Shown: piece after piece, positions 5,411 to 5,821 of the stretch
Numbering within the stretch: the first letter of the stretch is position 1
Layout: each line of letters starts with the position of its first letter
Assembly (NCBI GenBank): GCA_027858865.1
Contig: JAQIBW010000164.1
Location: 1-5,821 of the forward strand
DNA: 5,821 nt
DNA from: Sulfurimonas sp.
GTDB taxonomy: Bacteria > Campylobacterota > Campylobacteria > Campylobacterales > Sulfurimonadaceae
Direction: 5' to 3'
Made by a program: the position numbers and the translations under genes
Notes under the pieces: generated by a model
Seen by the model: only the letters and a program-made list of their open reading frames with translations
Database searches by the model: none
Told to the model about the DNA's origin: nothing

Positions 5411-5821
5411 ATGAAGTTTTTAGTAGTTCTCATAGCTATATTTATACATTTTTTAAATGCAGATGAATATGAGATGGGACATGGACTAAGACTTAACGAT
5501 AAAATTAATCTTGGTGCATACTTTTCAGTTGACTATATAACTGGAGATGAAAAAAAACAATTTAGACTAGATGATGTGGCAGTTTTAGCATATGGTAATC
5601 TCAATTCAAAATTGTCTTATATGGCTGAGATAGAGGGTGCTGGGGTTTATGTAAAAAATTATACAACTGGTGAAGAAACTAGGGATATACAATTTCACTA
5701 TGAAAGAATATATTTAGATTATATATATTCTGATAGATATAATATTCGAATAGGTAAGCAGATAACACCTATCGGTTATTGGAATCTTGAGCCTATAAAT
5801 GTACTTCGTGATACAAGTTCA
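5411..5821 (+). CDS. Putative outer-membrane beta-barrel (porin-like) protein, 3' end outside window
   Basis: The frame from ATG 5411 stays open to the right edge, giving 137 codons. Residues 1-17 form a signal peptide (MKFLVVLIAIFIHFLNA) with a likely cut before DEYEMG. The mature part is rich in aromatic residues and alternates polar and hydrophobic residues, as in amphipathic beta strands: LGAYFSVDYITG, LSYMAEIEGAGVYV, IYLDYIYSDRYNIRIGKQ. The stretch RIGKQITPIGYWN (113-125) resembles the G-K-x-x-T-P-x-G-x-W-N segment of phosphate-selective and related porin-like proteins. It has its own TATAAT and a good SD, so it is transcribed independently of rsmE. The substrate and exact family cannot be told from the N-terminal part alone. 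Confidence 0.78.
   Translation, partial: MKFLVVLIAIFIHFLNADEYEMGHGLRLNDKINLGAYFSVDYITGDEKKQFRLDDVAVLAYGNLNSKLSYMAEIEGAGVYVKNYTTGEETRDIQFHYERIYLDYIYSDRYNIRIGKQITPIGYWNLEPINVLRDTSS

Noticed and set aside
1..5821. tRNA or rRNA genes, and Moco or preQ1 riboswitches
   Set aside because: No cloverleaf or rRNA-like sequence was seen. The leader of the left operon lies outside the window, and the leaders of moeA (about 15 nt) and the last gene (about 25 nt) are too short for a riboswitch.

Overview
The window looks like an AT-rich chromosomal segment from a Campylobacterota (Epsilonproteobacteria) organism, most likely a Sulfurimonas-type relative. The evidence is the low G+C, the non-ATG starts (TTG, GTG, TTG) in tightly packed genes, and the forms of QueE (CNMKC followed by a distant GCDT), QueD (long, with C-x4-HGH) and RsmE (GCEGGFS), which resemble what I remember of Campylobacter/Sulfurimonas homologues. 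The genus is inferred, since no search could be run.

Left block (1-2851, + strand): four genes packed head to tail. The first is the 3' part of a DUF2846-like protein with a C-terminal SHOCT motif. Next come moaA (first step of molybdenum cofactor synthesis), queE and queD (two steps of the preQ0/queuosine pathway). The gaps are 4, 0 and 0 nt. moaA, queE and queD all lie in one reading frame and are separated only by single stop codons, each followed at once by a TTG or GTG start. This points to one transcript with coupled translation. MoaA and QueE are both radical SAM enzymes with intact cluster motifs.

Middle (2852-3011): a 160-bp gap between convergent queD and moeA. It holds a 123-bp G+C-richer element (2877-2999) with imperfect inverted ends, a 25-bp direct repeat and two small hairpins, resembling a mobile palindromic/MITE-like repeat. 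This is the most unusual DNA in the window.

Right block: moeA on the minus strand (molybdenum insertion, the late Moco step) is divergent from a + strand pair made of an uncharacterised four-helix membrane protein and rsmE (16S rRNA m3U1498 methyltransferase). Their stop and start overlap in TTGA. A weak hairpin/T-run and a consensus TATAAT follow rsmE. The final gene, cut off by the window edge, has a signal peptide and looks like an outer-membrane beta-barrel/porin.

Taken together, this is mostly core metabolism: Moco synthesis at both ends of the pathway (moaA, moeA), tRNA queuosine precursor synthesis (queE, queD) and rRNA modification (rsmE). I see no convincing new defence or mobile system. 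The items worth following up are the composite palindromic element, the stop/start architecture of moaA-queE-queD, the cysteine-spacing variants of QueD and QueE, and the orphan membrane protein.
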